Of a stretch of 64,000 bases of DNA, positions 1 to 11,276 are shown piece after piece. Origin of the DNA: Sipunculus nudus (lineage: Eukaryota; Annelida; Sipuncula; Golfingiida; Sipunculidae); NCBI GenBank assembly GCA_026874595.1, contig CM049306.1, positions 52,732,019 through 52,796,018 on the forward strand, given 5' to 3'. The position numbers and the translations under genes were made by a program. Position 1 is the stretch's first letter, and each line of letters opens with the position of its first letter. Under the pieces are notes generated by a model. It was given only the letters and a program-made list of their open reading frames with translations, made no database searches and was not told where the DNA came from.

Positions 1-394
1 AAATAAAAAAGCAACTATTTGAATAGAATACTAAAAATGCTCGAGAATGACACAAGGTTTCTCGGATTGCCATTGAAGGTCAGCTTTCCTGGTCTGCCAT
101 TGGTACTACTGGGAAATCATCACTTTTGAACTTTGACCTAGCTCCTTATTTGCGTCCGAACTATCAGCAAAGTTTTAACTAAATTCATCATGAACTTTTA
201 AACCGACAGAGAAACTATCATTTCCTAGCTAATTAATGCATCGTAAAAACATAGATACATTCATCATTCATATGTACATGTATACACTAACACACACATA
301 CATATACATAATTATATATATATACCACCTCCGCTTGCTTTGCGATATACGTAAATTAAGCCGGCACTCAAATTTGTCCAGCTATAACCCTGTA

Positions 395-411
395 TAAATA
401 TATATATATAT

Positions 412-464
<53 letters not shown>
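395..464. repeat. (TA)n microsatellite
   Basis: About 70 bp of near-pure TA, broken once near 410-420. It abuts the hairpin element at 499-581. Confidence 0.9.
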
Positions 465-467
<3 letters not shown>

Positions 468-498
468 TGTAGGAGTAGCCATGCTGGTTCATTGTTTT

Positions 499-581
499 AT
501 AGATGGAAAGAGTATACACAGAAAAGTGGTTCACTAACAGTGGCAGTGAACCACTTTTCTGTGTATACTCTTTCCATCTAT
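499..581. repeat. Perfect hairpin / palindromic repeat
   Basis: Arms 499-535 and 545-581 are perfect reverse complements (37 bp) around a 9-nt loop. The arm includes AGAGTATACACAGAAAAG. A relative lies at 37503-37600 with the same arm, a GTTCACTGCC/GGCAGTGAAC centre and the same outer sequence (TGGTTCATTG). This indicates a mobile foldback family rather than a chance palindrome. TA-rich sequence lies on both sides. Confidence 0.75.
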
Positions 582-1154
582 ATATATATATCTATATATT
601 TATAAATTGTATAAATGAGAGGATAAAGATACGTCTTCTATCGTAACATACCGGAACACTGAAGAATTTTAAAACATGGGCCCAATAAAATGTGTAATAA
701 ATTGTTATCAAAGAAAAAACAATATTGCTTATATAGAAAAATGCCAATGGGTTTCTAAAAAAATACAAATATTACTGTCATAACTTAAAATATGTGCCTC
801 CCCATCCCCACGGTATGGCAGCCTATGTAAACTTACCTAAGGGAATAAACGTGTTCAGTACTGAAGGCTAGGACCAAAGCTTTTAATAGGCATGAATAAA
901 CGAATATTGCATGATCAAATATGAATAAACCGAGGTATGGATAAAATGTCAAGGCTCGGTGAGTGGTAGAAAATTACCCTACTCTGTATAGCTTCCGCTG
1001 AATGTCACTGAACTGAACGACCCGCCGTTCATCACTTCATTAATGAGAATTATGTTTACTTCCCAGTACATTTTGTACGAGCAAATCCATGTATGAAAGA
1101 ATAAAGAGATGCAAACAGTAGGATCAATTTATCTTCAAGAGTGGGGGATGACTT

Positions 1155-1155
<1 letters not shown>

Positions 1156-1219
<64 letters not shown>
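1156..1219. repeat. (CA)n-(TA)n microsatellite
   Basis: About 27 CA units followed by a short TA run. Confidence 0.95.
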
Positions 1220-1416
1220 CCTAGCGTCGATATCTACTTACCGTTAGACACATTTCAAATTATTACAATCAAGTATCAGGTTTTAGAAAATGAGGTATTT
1301 TATTTCCAACATAGTTTAATTCTATACCAGGTTTAGATACTGTCATTTAAAATTTCATAAATAGGACCAAAGTGTATAATTCAAATTATTAATTTTTTTT
1401 TCAATATATAAATATT

Positions 1417-1545
1417 ATAATCTGAATACCCGGTGAAGATTACATTAACCATCTCCCCTTGCTAGAAAGTGGGGGACATATATACCCCCATCCCCCTATA
1501 TTGACCCCCCCCCCCTGGATGCAAAATCCATTTGGTAGAGTTGCA
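1417..1545 (-). repeat. Dispersed G/C-run repeat, inverted relative to 58.6 kb
   Basis: The reverse complement of this segment matches 58612-58735. Shared landmarks are GTCAATATAG, a G-run followed by GGGGGTATATAT, then GCAAGGGG and GTCAATGTAAT-type sequence. No coding potential; family unknown. Confidence 0.55.
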
Positions 1546-3971
1546 GTGGCCCTAAAACTACTCTTTTAGTATTCTTTTATTTTATTTTTATCAAGATTAG
1601 AGAAGATCTTACAGAACACGGTTCCCCTAGGTCGTTACCACCAATCTGCTTTTTTTTTGTTCCCTAGTGCCCCACCTTTTAATTATATATGCCCGGATCA
1701 GCCATGCAGTCAGTAAAAGTGCAGATAACCAGTCTATCGATTATAAATCTGCGGGTGTACATAATACTCACAGTAAGATAAGTAGACCAAAGCAAACGTA
1801 ATATAATTAGTGGTTTTGTGTGACCAAATATACTTTAGCTATTTTATTAATATCGTGATTTCACCTGATATCAGGTCGGGGAAAGCAGAGATAAAAAACG
1901 ATTTACCTTTCGAGTAAAATAATGTCCTAGAGGAGATTAGCTAGACTTGTTTTATATCTATGGATGAAAGCTTTGAAGCATTTTCCATGTCCTATTATGA
2001 TAATCGTTTGGCTCTTTAAATAGTGCATATGGTCTCCAAATGAATTTCTTAAATTTAAAAAAAAAATATTGCTGATTCCGTAGAATAGAGTTGATGCTGT
2101 TGTCTTTATAGTTTTAAAGGAAATACGACAATCAAGTCCATGCGACCCCTTTATGGTATTACTTGCAGGTCAGGTATTTTGTTCTCGTCTGTTTTGGATA
2201 TTGACAAAAGACATATATACCTACGAGGACGTAAATTTACATTCCACTAAAACCCCGCAGATTCGGTCTACTTTAAAACATTTCTTTTTAATATTTTCCA
2301 TAGTTTTCCATAAAATGATAAACGGAAATAAGGGAATATAGATCAGACGTTCCCAGTAAAGGCATGAAAAACTCATGCATTAGAGCGCGAATCACCTGTC
2401 ATTTACTTACCGATGCAATCGAACCCGAACGTGCTGCTCACGGGTCTTGATTTCCATTAATGCACCAATATAGCAAGTTTCACAAGAAAATTCCCGTCAC
2501 ATAAGTCAGCATGCTACAACTTCGCCGATGAAAATGCTTCAATGGCAAAGCTATAACGAACGTTTTCGTGTGCCCAGTTACAGGTACATATGGCGTGTTT
2601 CCTCCCCGGGCAAAATAAACAAAATGGCTGAGAAAAACATATCAGTACATCAGAAACCAGTTGAAAAGCGAACTACTGGCCAAAGCATAATCTGGTCCCA
2701 GCTGGTTATCAATAAGAACAAAGAGAACGTGTATACCTGCATGTGTCTCCGCTATAGGCATATGGTGTATAACTGAACAATGCACTTAGGTATTTAGCTG
2801 GGAATTCTTTGAGAGAGTTTCTTCTTTGATGTGTAAAAAAAGGATGAAATGAATCCGTAAAATAAATAGTTTATATAAAAGTCATTTTCCACAAGTTTCT
2901 GCTTAGTAATATTCAGTCGTCTCAGTCTCATCATTTCTGGTAAAATTTTGCAAGTTAAATGTCTAAAATCCAGACTGACAGTGTACAGCCAAAGGTGTAT
3001 AGCATTATGCCACACTTAAAAACATAAGTGTTTTGTGGATTCTGGGTCAAAATTATACGGAGCGAGAATGCAATTCTTTTATTTAAAGTTAGCAATATTC
3101 ATTTAAAAATTGCGAGGCCTTAGTTACGTCAAAATTAACATAAAAAATTGGTATGACGGAGCGTATATCCTTGCTAAAAATCTAGATGGTATAATGTTAT
3201 TCTCATTGCAATAGGATGTGTCCTCTTAATCCGTTTACAAATTGCAGACGCTCACTTTTTTCAAAATATGCATGTGGCTTAACTTCCATAAGCACAAATT
3301 CGATCGATGTATGAATGTAGAGAAAATATTTTCCTATTAACTGCCCTATGTAATCTTATTTCGTCTGTTATACATATATCAGTCTTGATCAAACGTGATC
3401 TCAATATACATGCTAGAGAAAGAGACAGCAGCCTTAGTGAACGGGAACAGACCAGACTCCTTTTTTTTCCACGGAAATCACTGCCACATGTATGCGAATT
3501 AGTTTCAGATACACGCATCCCTTTATATATCATTACATCATCAGCTAATACCGTAAATTGAATTAATTAGAGCCGCACGGCGGGCCTGGCTTCAGTTAGC
3601 ATATTGAAACGTGACCAGATATCCCGATCAGCAGGAGATATTGGTGAACCTCAACCCCTTATCCGCCCCCCCCCCCCCGCCCCCCACACCCCCCACCCCC
3701 CAAAAAAAAACGAGATTCATTTAAGCTTACTCCAGTATTGCATTAGAAAACCAGACATTGTTAAAAAATCCAGCGTCAGTTTCTTGGGTATATATGTCTG
3801 AGTTTTGTAATTATTTAACTTTCGCAGCTGCTAGTGAATTGATGTAAATTGGGTCTGACAGAACAAGAAAAAATGACCGTTTCCTCCTGTAATGCACGGT
3901 TAGTTAAAATTCTCTGGAGACTGGCGGTAGCAGATATAATTTTATTAGAACAGGAAGGGTTTTAAATATAC

Positions 3972-3974
<3 letters not shown>

Positions 3975-4012
<38 letters not shown>
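3975..4012. repeat. (TA)n microsatellite in copy 1
   Basis: Occupies the same position within the duplicated segment as the run at 17201-17239 in copy 2, so it predates the duplication. Confidence 0.9.
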
Positions 4013-4016
<4 letters not shown>

Positions 4017-5804
4017 ACAAAAAGAAAGTTATTTTCAGGTACATGGGGTAGGGGAGGGGGTGTGTCCTTGCCATACTGGAAAAACTTTGAATATGTATTA
4101 TCAATTGGAAATTTGTGGCATCTTTTACAAAAATTATGGGAATTTTCTGTTCTGACTGAAACGTCTTTTTCAGGTGGGTATCCTAAAAAAAAGTTGCTAT
4201 ATGATTCTGCAGGTATTGCCAATTTGCCTTGATATCGCCCATACTGTAAGTAAGAGAGATGACGAGGATTACGGGGAAAATGGGTCTTCCGTCTAAGCTC
4301 GGGTAATTGGACGGTAGCTAAAGGTTTGCAACTCAAAACGTTTTTAATATTTCTCTTGTTCCATAGGAATGAAGTCCTAACGTTTTAGGCTGTTGGGACG
4401 GTTGCTTATGAAGTGATCACATTGGGTAAGCAGCGGGTGGATTTTCCGTGTCCACGCCCGCCATGTGACTGTTTTTAAGATTTAAACAATGTACATGTCA
4501 GTCATTGCCAAGAAATATCAAAATAGAATATCCCATACCACTATAGTTATACAATCTACGTATTTCTAAGTTTCAAGTTGACTTCATTAATCGTCTTAAT
4601 CTGACAGAGCCTATAACATGCCACATGTTATTAGTGACGCGCGATTTATCTATAGGTAACAAAGTATTCCCAACGCAAAGTCGGCAAAGGAAAATGAAAC
4701 TTTTTCACAATAGTCCTATCGTATACAAAAAGAACCCAAATACACGTACTTGCAAGTGTAACAGTATTTTATATAATACAGGTGTTGCAAAAAATAAGTG
4801 TGTCCTATAGTAAAATCCTGCAATGCTTTTGAGCATCATTATCGGGAGTTTTCAATACAGCTTTAGCCGCCACTCCGACGTACGTTTACATGTCTCATGT
4901 CTAGTGGTGGAGTGGTGTTCACCACTCTGCGTGTAACCCGAATAATAAATTGTATACACGTAGTGAATGAAAACGTGATAGCAGGCCTAGTGACATATAA
5001 CGGCCCTCAGTAAAGTACCACACCATTAATAATGTCGGTTGGCCACTGTCCCAGTTGGATGAGTATAATTTAGGGTTTCCTTTGAACAGTACTCACATGG
5101 GATTATTTTGGCTGACGTCAACATATAGTGATCCCGCCGATATATAATGACGGGTCCCCAGTCTGATGGTGTACGTACAATTTCGCTAATTTGAAATATG
5201 AAGAACTAAGTTAATTTATGTAACTTATTTCATATTAATTCATATTCAATGCTTTATTGTTATAATATGTACGACCATGTGTATTGTCTATGGCGGGATT
5301 TCGGGAGATGGCAGGCAAATGAGTCCATTTAAAGAACATTTATTCTATTTGTAATTTTTTTGTGAATTGGTCCCAAATATTAATCACCTGTTACTCGATG
5401 ATTTTGACTGAATCTCTTCAAAGAAACCATAACGTATATAAAATAACAATTTTAAGTTTATATAGATTTAAAATGGATATATTTTTGTGTGGTTCGTGTA
5501 TACCAGTTCAAGACTAATATCGCTCCCTGCAAGTTGGCAAAATTTCAGCCATTTTGTCTCGACCGAAAAATTAAAAAGGGAAAAAAATCGACAGCTCGTA
5601 ATTTGTTTAATTTTCCGTGGGATATTATTTGTTGTTTGGCCTGATCGTTCCCCGGACACATTTAGGAGAGATTATGGGAAAAGCGCGCCTGCTGAGTACT
5701 GGCTTGAATTCACATACACGCCGATAAAAACCTGATGAACGGTATTAAGTGCCTCCAGAGGGTACGTGGGAGGTTGTGTGGGGGATTCGAGGGGCCCAGC
5801 TGAG

Positions 5805-7070
5805 CGAGAGAGAAAGAGAGAGAGAGAGAGAATTTTTTTATTCGGCATAAAAGTAAAGTATCCATACAAAATATATTCGATATGTCAATATTTTTGTTTT
5901 TATTATGTCTGGAGACTGTTGTTAAGGATTTTTATCCGCTGACACAACAGCCACCTGTTGACACATGGAGAAGGAAATTTTACATAAATATGGAGGTTAA
6001 GTGATTATACATTTCTCAATATTTAAGACTATATGATTTAATGAGAAATATGGTGAAAAAATGGGAAGATTTACAACTGGAGTAACTGAAATAAATTGAT
6101 TGATTTAAAGAAAAAAATTATTTATGGTTTAGACTAATTCTTGTTACAGATGTAACAGTTTATTTGGAGGCATTTGTCTTTATATGAATTTACGAAATGT
6201 TGTTTGGTGTAGCAATTAAATCCTTGAGGACTATGAGTGAAGATTTTGTCAACAATGATTTGGTCGGTTTTATTTATGACTTTTGGTGTTATGTTTCTCA
6301 GACAATTGTCCGCTATCTTGGTTCTGCATGGTTTATTTGTAACAAGGGTATATTCATGTCTTGTGTCATGTTCATGTGACATGGTAGTGCTTCATGACAG
6401 TCATAATAGTAAAATGTTATTATATTTAGTCTGAAAATGTCATTGTTTAGGATTTTTAATGAATTAAAAAATAGTTCAGTGTGCGCATTGTATTTGCTAT
6501 TTGTGATAATTCTTATGGCATTTTTTAGTTTTTCGAATCTATTAATATCAAAGACCCACATAAGATTTCCATAATTTAATTGTGTTAGAATAAATGTATC
6601 GTATATAATTTTAAGTACAGGAATAGGTAGATGTTTTAATTTATTCAGCATTCCAATTATGTTTTGATATTTTGGGTGCACCATGTTTGTGTGTTTGCCA
6701 TTTCGCATGTTCGTTCAGTGTTATTCCTAAAAGTTGAAATCTGAGATCCTGTAGGTATATTATTTATTTTTAGTTCAGGGCGTTGGTCTTGTATGTTCCT
6801 ATTTAGAGTGTGAAACATGATGAATTTAGTTTTTTTTTAACATTTAATGAGAGTTTGTTTGCAGTTAACCTGTTACGTGCTTTGTTTTATTCATTGCTTA
6901 TGATGTTTTGATTTTTTTGTTTATTGTAATTAGATAAGGGGTTGAATAATGTTGTGTCTTCTCTATAGAGAATAAAATTAAAGAAGTTACTGCAATGTTG
7001 TATGTCATTCATATATGTTAATTATAATAAGGGACCTAAAAGGACCAAAGGGACTGAGAATAGTTTAATT
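5805..7070 (-). mobile_element. 5'-truncated LINE fragment (reverse transcriptase C-terminal half), copy 1
   Basis: Read on the minus strand, conceptual translation begins inside a LINE reverse transcriptase. A GPLL-LIYINDI block is followed by the catalytic-loop position, which reads YRED instead of F/YADD. Next come an ANKLSLN block and, in 6708-6313, the thumb and post-RT region with INRFEKLKNAIRIIT and HTELFFNSL. The usual C-terminal PR(T) and NxxPK blocks are near 6382-6134. Frames are interrupted repeatedly. On the minus strand the 3' end runs into an AATAAAAAAA stretch and a (TC)n tract near 5800-5840. The same insertion is in copy 2 (19365-20655) but absent from copy 3 near 26845, so it predates the copy 1/copy 2 split. 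Clade (Jockey/CR1-like) is uncertain. Confidence 0.75.
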
Positions 7071-7686
7071 TCCGGCAACCACAACTCTTTGTGAAGAAAG
7101 TCTTTATAATACAATGATACCCGAGGCTGCCAATTTATATCAAGAGTAACGCTACAAATAGAAAGAATTAAATGAAATATTGTTATCTTTCCTTTGTGTT
7201 CTTGTTAAGGGTAGTGTTGTAAGAAGAAAGTATTAAGTAAAACAGTGTCAGATTATGTCTCTATAAAGCAAAGTGCCACAAAAAAGAAGGCATCAAATAA
7301 AACAGTACTGTCAGGATTAATGTTAAATTACAAACAGTTAGAGTGAAAACAAAGCTTTTCACTGCCGCAGGGACAGGTATTCAACATACATATACGGATT
7401 CGTAATATAACTGCGACTTTCTTTTATAGAACGGTATCATATTCGGTGGCTACGTAAATGTTGTATACTTATAACATGTATACTTGTCATGAAATGTTAT
7501 AAACTGAATAAACGTCCCATTTAATACGGCTCCTATAGTATTAATCAATGCCGGGTAATAATATATACTGAATAAGCATACCTGACTCTCATTGTGAGTC
7601 GCTGATGAATCCCTCCGTATCCTCTCTCCAGCATCCTTGTCAGTGTAACCACAAGTATCCATCACCCCCGCCTGCCTCCCACACAA

Positions 7687-7853
7687 CGCCAGACTCAAAG
7701 CGGGGCAAAGATACACCAAGTATACCCGGTCATGTCTCACCACGCCAGACTCAAAGCGGAGCAAAGATACACCTAGTATACCCGGTCATGTCACACAACG
7801 CCAGACTCAAAGCGGGAAAAGATACACCTAGTATACCCGGTCATGTCACACAA
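7687..7853 (+). repeat. 56-bp minisatellite, three units
   Basis: Three consecutive near-identical units start at 7687, 7743 and 7799 (each opens CGCCAGACTCAAAGCGG and closes near CCCGGTCATGTC). Copies 2 and 3 carry one unit at the equivalent place (near 21478 and 27650), so the array expanded in copy 1 at the tandem junction. The open frame across it is a by-product of the repeat. Confidence 0.9.
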
Positions 7854-8589
7854 ACTTAATATAATAAGTGGTTTTGTGTGACCAAATATAGTTTAGCTAT
7901 TTTATTAATATCGTGATTTCACCTGATATCAGGTCGGTCAACGCAGAGATAAAAAATGCTTTACCTTTCGTAATAAAATAATATTCTAGAGGAGATTAGT
8001 TAGATTTTTTTAAGATCTATGGATGAACGCTTTGAAGCATTTTCCATGTTCTATTATGATAAACGTTTGGCTCTTTAAATGGTGGATATAATCTGCAAAT
8101 GAACTAATTAAATTAAAAAAAATAATTTCTGAATCCGTAGACTATTGTTGATGCCGTTGTCTTTATAGTTTTAAAGACGTTACGACAATCAAAAGTTCAT
8201 GCGACCCCTTTATGATATTACTTGCAGGTCAGGTATATTGTTCTCGTCTGGTTGGACTTTGACTAAAGACATATATACCTACGAGAATGTAAGTTTACAT
8301 TCCACTGAAACCTCGAAGATTCGGCCTGCTTTAAAACATTTCTGTATATTATTTTCCATAGTTTCGAGTTAAGATAAAAAATAATAGATCAAAAATAAGA
8401 GAATATCGATCAGACGTTACCAGTAAAGGCATGAAAAACTCATGCTTAAGAGCGCGAATCATCTGCCATTTAATTACCGATGGAAACAATCCCGCATTTG
8501 GTGTCACGGCCTCACGGGTCTTGATTTACATTACTGCACAAATAAAGCGAGTTCCACGGGGAAAATACCCCAGCCCACCCTTCGTAAAT

Positions 8590-8750
8590 TGTATTCAACG
8601 CACCGGCCTCTGTTGTCTATAGGTATAACCCTGGAGATCATGAGTTCAAATCTCAACCGAAGAGCGAGTAAACTTTTCAGGGTCGGCCCCCATCCAGGGT
8701 GAGTGCTATGCAAAGATACCAGGCCACCAACCAGGATAACCATGTAACGG
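8590..8750 (+). repeat. tRNA-derived SINE
   Basis: A pol III B-box-like GAGTTCAAATCTC at about 8641-8653 is followed by GGTCGGCCCCCATCCAGGGTGAGTGCT. The same B-box plus CAGGGTGAGCGCT arrangement is seen in the minus-strand SINEs in the lectin introns. It lies in a roughly 370-bp segment (8568-8945) absent from copy 1. It is not a tRNA gene: no cloverleaf closes. Confidence 0.6.
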
Positions 8751-9322
8751 TTCTATCACGTAATGTAAGCAGAAACTGAATTCAGCATATGTACGTTCAG
8801 GTTTATATGAGTTAAGGAAGAAATAAAATATAAAGGCGTTCGCTTCCACACAAAAAATAGATATAAATGAAACGAAAAATGATCAACACTCCCCGAGGCC
8901 GCTCGTCTGAGGTTTTAACATAGAGGCCATCTTGTATTCCAAGATGGTAATGCTTCAATGGCAAAGCTATAAAGAACGTGTGCCCAGTTACAGGTACATA
9001 TGGCGGGTTTCCTCCCCGGGCAAAATAAACAAATGGCTAAGTGATAAAAATACATATTGTTACAGGTGCACTTTTTATTATGTGACACGGGCGTAACTCC
9101 TGTTGTGGCACTCGTGTCTGGCCGCGTATTACATTCCATGTTTAATCCGTACTGGTTGAACTCTTGTTGTCGTGCTGGCTTGGGGCGAGATCACGTGTAC
9201 ACCATGGTGTGTAGAGGCACGGCGATGTTTTCTAGAGAATTCCTGAAACGCGTGTTTACTGTTGAGTAGGGTCCTTATAGACTGTTCGAGAAGTGGAAAA
9301 TTCTCGGCTTGGGGTGTGAAGG

Positions 9323-9330
9323 TATATAAA
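9323..9330 (+). promoter_or_regulatory. LTR TATA box
   Basis: TATATAAA about 265 bp into the LTR, conserved in the 3' LTR (15343-15350) and the solo LTR. It presumably marks the U3/R boundary about 25-30 bp downstream. Confidence 0.65.
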
Positions 9331-9685
9331 GGGGCTGTTTTTTTAGAACCAGGGAGAGAGCAGAGAAGATTCCAGCGGACACAGAAGCGTGTGTCAGATT
9401 CTAGGACCTTATCCGACTGATGCGGCAATTATAGATTTTCAAAGACTTTCTCCTGGATTTTATGCATTTGGACTTCAGTTTACTTTCTGGGTTGTTGCAA
9501 GAACTTTCCACTGGACTGTCATTCTCCGTGAGTATACATTTAGGGAACTTATCGTGGTGGCGGTGTTGGTATCCAGGTACTGTGCACATTATTTTCTATG
9601 TGATTGTATTGACTTGTTGCTATACCGCTGTTTTACTGTATAATTGTATTGATTTAGAGTATTGTATTGTTAGGGTTGTTTTAAG

Positions 9686-9691
9686 AATAAA
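9686..9691 (+). terminator. LTR polyadenylation signal
   Basis: AATAAA, repeated in the 3' LTR at 15719-15724 and present in inverted form in the solo LTR. Its place downstream of the TATA box fits a U3-R-U5 order. Confidence 0.6.
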
Positions 9692-9804
9692 TTATAGTTA
9701 TTTGTTAACAAAAAACCACTGACTTCTTTATTCATTCCCCTAGACATTTCACGCTGCCTAGTGTTACAGAATCTGATTTTTTTTAAATCTCCGTTACAGA
9801 ATTT

Positions 9805-9824
9805 GTGGGCTCTCGTCGGGATGC
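9805..9824 (+). other. Candidate remnant of the primer-binding site
   Basis: GTGGGCTCTCGTCGGGATGC directly follows the truncated 5' LTR. It resembles, with an indel, the tRNA-Pro-type primer-binding site of many retroelements. The adjacent deletion probably removed its exact LTR junction, so the tRNA assignment is weak. Confidence 0.35.
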
Positions 9825-9965
9825 TTTTTGGTTTACAAATTTATTAGGCCTTGACCTGGACACATTGTTTTATCATACATTGTTTACAAGATTACATATT
9901 GTTTACAGTACATTGTTTACAGGATTTATCTCAGTGTTTTTTTGTTATTGTTTTGACATCTTAAC

Positions 9966-11142
9966 ATGGCAGATTTCATACCTGAGACATTTGTTGACGA
10001 CCCCGACCCTGATCAACTTGAACAGTTGTCAAAAGAACAGTTGTTGCGTTTGGGACAACACTTAGGGCTAAGTGTGAAAAAAGCTTTGAGAAAGCCTTAT
10101 ATCATTGCTAAAATCATGCAAGATCTAGTTAGCAAAGGTTTAATTGCTATGCAATTGGAATTAAAGAAGTTAGAAATGCAACATGAGCTAGCATTAAAAC
10201 AGTTAGAATTAGAAAAGAAAAACAGAGAGGAGAGAGGGAAGAACATGAAAGGTTAGAAAGAGAAAGACTAGAAAAGAAATAGAGAGAGACAGACTAGAAA
10301 AAGAAAAAGAAATTGAGTTAAAACCACTGGAGTAAGAAAGACTTAAAGTAGAACGTAGTCTAAATGCTGCCCCAACTCACAGTTTTGATGTTACTAAACA
10401 CATTAGACTTGTCCCACCTTTTCAAGAAAAAGAGGTTGATAAATATTTCTTACACTTTGAGAAGGTAGCTGAAAATTTAAAATGGCCTGAGGAAAATTGG
10501 ACTATGCTGTTACAAAGTGTATTGACTGGCAAGGCCAGAGAAATTTATACAGAGCTTTCAGTAGAAGCTGCTGCTGACTATGACCTGGTAAAACGGTTAA
10601 TCCTAAAAGGTTATGAGTTAGTTCCAGAGGCTTACCGCCAGAAATTCAGAAATTGGGAAAATCGCAAAGAACAGACCTACGTCGAATTTGCTAGGACAAA
10701 AGAGCAGTTGTTTGATCGCTGGTGTAGTTCTAAAAATGTAATGAAAGATTATGACAATTTGCGCCAGTTGATTTTGCTTGAAGAATTTAAGCGCTGCATT
10801 AACGGAGATGTTGAAACTTTTCTCGATGAGAAAAGTCCTGAAACACTTGACATTGCTGCTCAATTAACTGATGATTATTCATTGACACACAAAATGTCCT
10901 TTACAAGCAAATCAAACCAGTCATTCACAAACAAGAATGTAAAACAGTATGGTCAAAAGAGGTTTAAAGCGCAGTCTCCCAGTACTTGTAGTCCTGATAG
11001 TTCAACAAACCCCATAGCTGCATCTCAGTCCACGTCCACTGTGTCTAAGTCCAACAAAGACCAGTCATTTTCAAAGAAAATCTTTAATTACTGCAAGAAG
11101 GAAGGTCATCTAATATCTGACTGCTGGAAACTTGCGAATTGA
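9966..11142 (+). pseudogene. gag of the Gmr1-like element (SCAN-like capsid), disrupted
   Basis: The ATG at 9966 opens 96 codons with an acidic start and a PYIIAKIMQDL block, then a Glu/Lys/Leu-rich, probably coiled-coil stretch. TAG at 10254-10256 and two or more frame changes between 10230 and 10335 (including TAA at 10333) break it. From 10336 a second frame carries the capsid-like region: LVPPFQEKEVDKYFLHFEKV near 10400, then a helical 10504-10880 segment resembling Gmr1/SCAN-type gag. It ends with a zinc-knuckle-like motif near 11090-11130 reading FNYCKKEGHLISDC, where the first Cys of CX2CX4HX4C is Phe. TGA at 11140 closes it. Gag packages RNA and forms the particle; this copy cannot make a full one. 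Confidence 0.85.
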
Positions 11143-11276
11143 CCAAAAAGCAAACCTTCTGGGTTTGTTTCAAAATCTATGCATAGCATAGTACAAGAGC
11201 CAGGCTCCTTTCATGTAAATAAGGGTACAACTCCTTTGTTGACTCAGATAAAGAGTTTGATGCTACGGAGGCCCAA

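Larger units (their letters stand above)
1..1796. other. Left flank without a recognisable gene
   Basis: AT-rich sequence upstream of the first large duplicated segment. It holds a (TA)n run, a 37-bp-arm hairpin, a (CA)n run and a G/C-run-rich repeat that recurs inverted near 58.6 kb. The longest open frame here reads through the (CA)n tract as a His-Thr repeat and is not a gene. Confidence 0.6.
1797..7853. repeat. Large duplicated segment, copy 1
   Basis: About 6 kb, colinear with copy 2 beginning at 7854 (shared start: GTGGTTTTGTGTGACCAAATA at 1809 and 7868). The two lie head to tail, with copy 1 ending exactly where copy 2 begins. It shows the pre-insertion state of the LTR element found in copy 2: AACATATCAGTACATCAG around 2637. 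It contains no supportable gene, only a LINE fragment, a (TA)n run at 3975-4012 and a 56-bp minisatellite at its right end. Confidence 0.85.
9058..9807 (+). repeat. 5' LTR, truncated at its 3' end
   Basis: Begins TGTTACAGG. It matches the 3' LTR up to TTTGTG at 9807, then jumps to internal sequence. The last 37 bp present in the 3' LTR (15839-15875), ending TTCCGTAACA, are missing. The solo LTR at 24498-25255 has them, so this is a loss. Both LTRs derive from one template at integration, so the deletion probably followed insertion. Confidence 0.9.

Noticed and set aside
1109-1336. His-Thr repeat frame, and similar Tyr-Ile or Arg-Glu frames at 38415, 54494, 54499 and 57646
   Set aside because: Translations of (CA)n, (TA)n and (GA)n microsatellites.
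3962-4336. Minus-strand frame partly shared with 17494-17814
   Set aside because: About 40 residues align between copies, but the differences are mostly amino-acid changing and both frames run into microsatellite or insertion sequence. There is no sign of coding constraint.
7605-7859. 84-codon plus-strand open frame
   Set aside because: Generated by three units of a 56-bp minisatellite.
7680-7860. CRISPR-like direct repeats
   Set aside because: Contiguous minisatellite units without spacers, in a eukaryotic context.
9057-9722. Open frames inside the LTRs, repeated at 15.0-15.7 kb
   Set aside because: They lie in U3-R-U5 regulatory sequence and recur only because the LTRs are repeats.
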